DNA of 5,426 nt from an uncultured Atopobium sp. (GTDB taxonomy: Bacteria > Actinomycetota > Coriobacteriia > Coriobacteriales > Atopobiaceae). The position numbers were made by a program, and so were the translations under genes. The notes beneath the pieces are model-generated. The model was not told the origin of the DNA. It did not search any database and worked only from the letters and a program-made list of their open reading frames with translations. Location of the stretch: the NCBI GenBank assembly GCA_946999785.1, contig CAMQEO010000076.1, forward strand, positions 1-5,426. Reading direction: 5' to 3'. Shown one piece after another: positions 4,830 to 5,426 of the stretch (positions are counted from its first letter, which is position 1; each line of letters begins with the position of its first letter).

Positions 4830-5426
4830 GAGTTGTTCAATCTTATTTTTAGTCATGCCAAGGGCTCGTTCGTACTTCCCGTTTTCGTTCGGAGTGAAAT
4901 AATCGGCATTTTTAATTTTTTCAGGAAGGTAGTCTTGCTGCACCCAATTACCAGGATAGTTATGTGGATATTTGTAATCTTGCGCGTTTCCCAGCTCCTT
5001 GCTACCAGCGTAGTGACCGTCTCGTAGATGGCGGGGGATAGGTAAGTTTCCATTTTGTCGCAAATCCGAAAGAGCTTTATCTATAGCTACTATGGCAGAG
5101 TTGGACTTAGGAGAAAGTGCTAGGTCAATGACAATGTTGGCAATGAGGATGCGAGCTTCTGGGAACCCGATTTTTTGAGCAGCTTCAAGTGCGGTCACTG
5201 TATGAATCTGAGCATCGGGGTTTGCCAGACCAATGTCCTCATAAGCGATGACCGTCAGACGTCGTGCGAGACTGGGAAGGTCTCCAGCTTCAATCAAGCG
5301 AGCTGCATAATGGAGACTGGCATTGACATCAGACCCGCGAATAGACTTCTGTAAGGCGGACAGAACGTCATAGTGCCCGTCTCCGTCCTTGTCCATAGTG
5401 ATGTAGCTATTTTGCAGGCTGTTTTC
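4818..5426 (-). CDS. rarA: Replication-associated recombination protein A (RarA/MgsA), C-terminal half
   Basis: RarA is an AAA+ ATPase related to clamp loaders and to Mgs1/WRNIP1, acting at stalled replication forks and interacting with single-strand-binding protein. The frame is open to the window edge, leaving 202 C-terminal residues of a protein usually about 420-450 long; the ATPase motifs are outside the window. What remains is the conserved C-terminal oligomerisation region: HYDVLSALQKSIRGSDVNAS (18-37 of the visible part), ARRLTVIAYEDIGLANPDA (54-72), NSAIVAIDKALSDL and LPIPRHLRDGHY, then YKYPHNYPGNWVQQDYLPE (151-169), all hallmark RarA segments. It ends at a TAA (4820-4818). It is transcribed towards the 6S RNA and convergent with the liv operon. 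The in-frame ATG at 5396 is an internal Met, since the preceding codons (ENSLQNSYIT) continue the family sequence. Confidence 0.95.
   Translation of the reverse strand, partial: ENSLQNSYITMDKDGDGHYDVLSALQKSIRGSDVNASLHYAARLIEAGDLPSLARRLTVIAYEDIGLANPDAQIHTVTALEAAQKIGFPEARILIANIVIDLALSPKSNSAIVAIDKALSDLRQNGNLPIPRHLRDGHYAGSKELGNAQDYKYPHNYPGNWVQQDYLPEKIKNADYFTPNENGKYERALGMTKNKIEQLKNH

Noticed and set aside
4788..5027. A 79-codon plus-strand open frame across the end of rarA
   Set aside because: It lies antisense to well-conserved RarA sequence, has no good ribosome-binding site and no recognisable product.

Overview
The window is a bacterial chromosomal segment of moderately low GC, with strong AAGGAGG-type ribosome-binding sites and tightly packed genes. 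The gene content and the low-GC Gram-positive style would fit a Firmicute or a low-GC member of the Coriobacteriia (Atopobium/Lancefieldella-like). That placement is a guess from overall appearance; nothing here is diagnostic of a genus.

Positions 1-4288, plus strand, hold a branched-chain amino acid (LIV/HAAT-type) ABC importer. The order is livK (3' part only, cut by the window edge), livH, livM, livG, livF. A 12-bp hairpin with a short T-run separates livK from livH. The four downstream genes are packed with gaps of 0-9 bp or an 8-bp overlap, and they end at a strong intrinsic terminator (4259-4288). The binding protein captures the amino acid outside the cell, LivH and LivM form the membrane channel, and LivG and LivF hydrolyse ATP to drive uptake.

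Positions 4289-4469 show no convincing gene. From 4470 to the right edge everything lies on the minus strand. Read in transcription order these are the C-terminal half of rarA (AAA+ replication-associated recombination factor, cut by the window edge), then a previously unlisted structured RNA at about 4742-4553, then a tRNA-Lys(CTT) at 4545-4470. I assign the RNA as 6S RNA (ssrS) from its long closing helix, central bubble, apical stem-loop and promoter.

The most noteworthy points are in the RNA region. The 6S RNA ends only a few bases before the tRNA, with no separate tRNA promoter visible. The tRNA-Lys has a normal body and an encoded CCA, but its acceptor stem carries three C·C mismatches. 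It is therefore either a damaged or chimeric tRNA or a very unusual one. I see no sign of a wholly new protein system; the coding part is a conventional transporter operon with some lineage-type N-terminal extensions on LivG and LivM.
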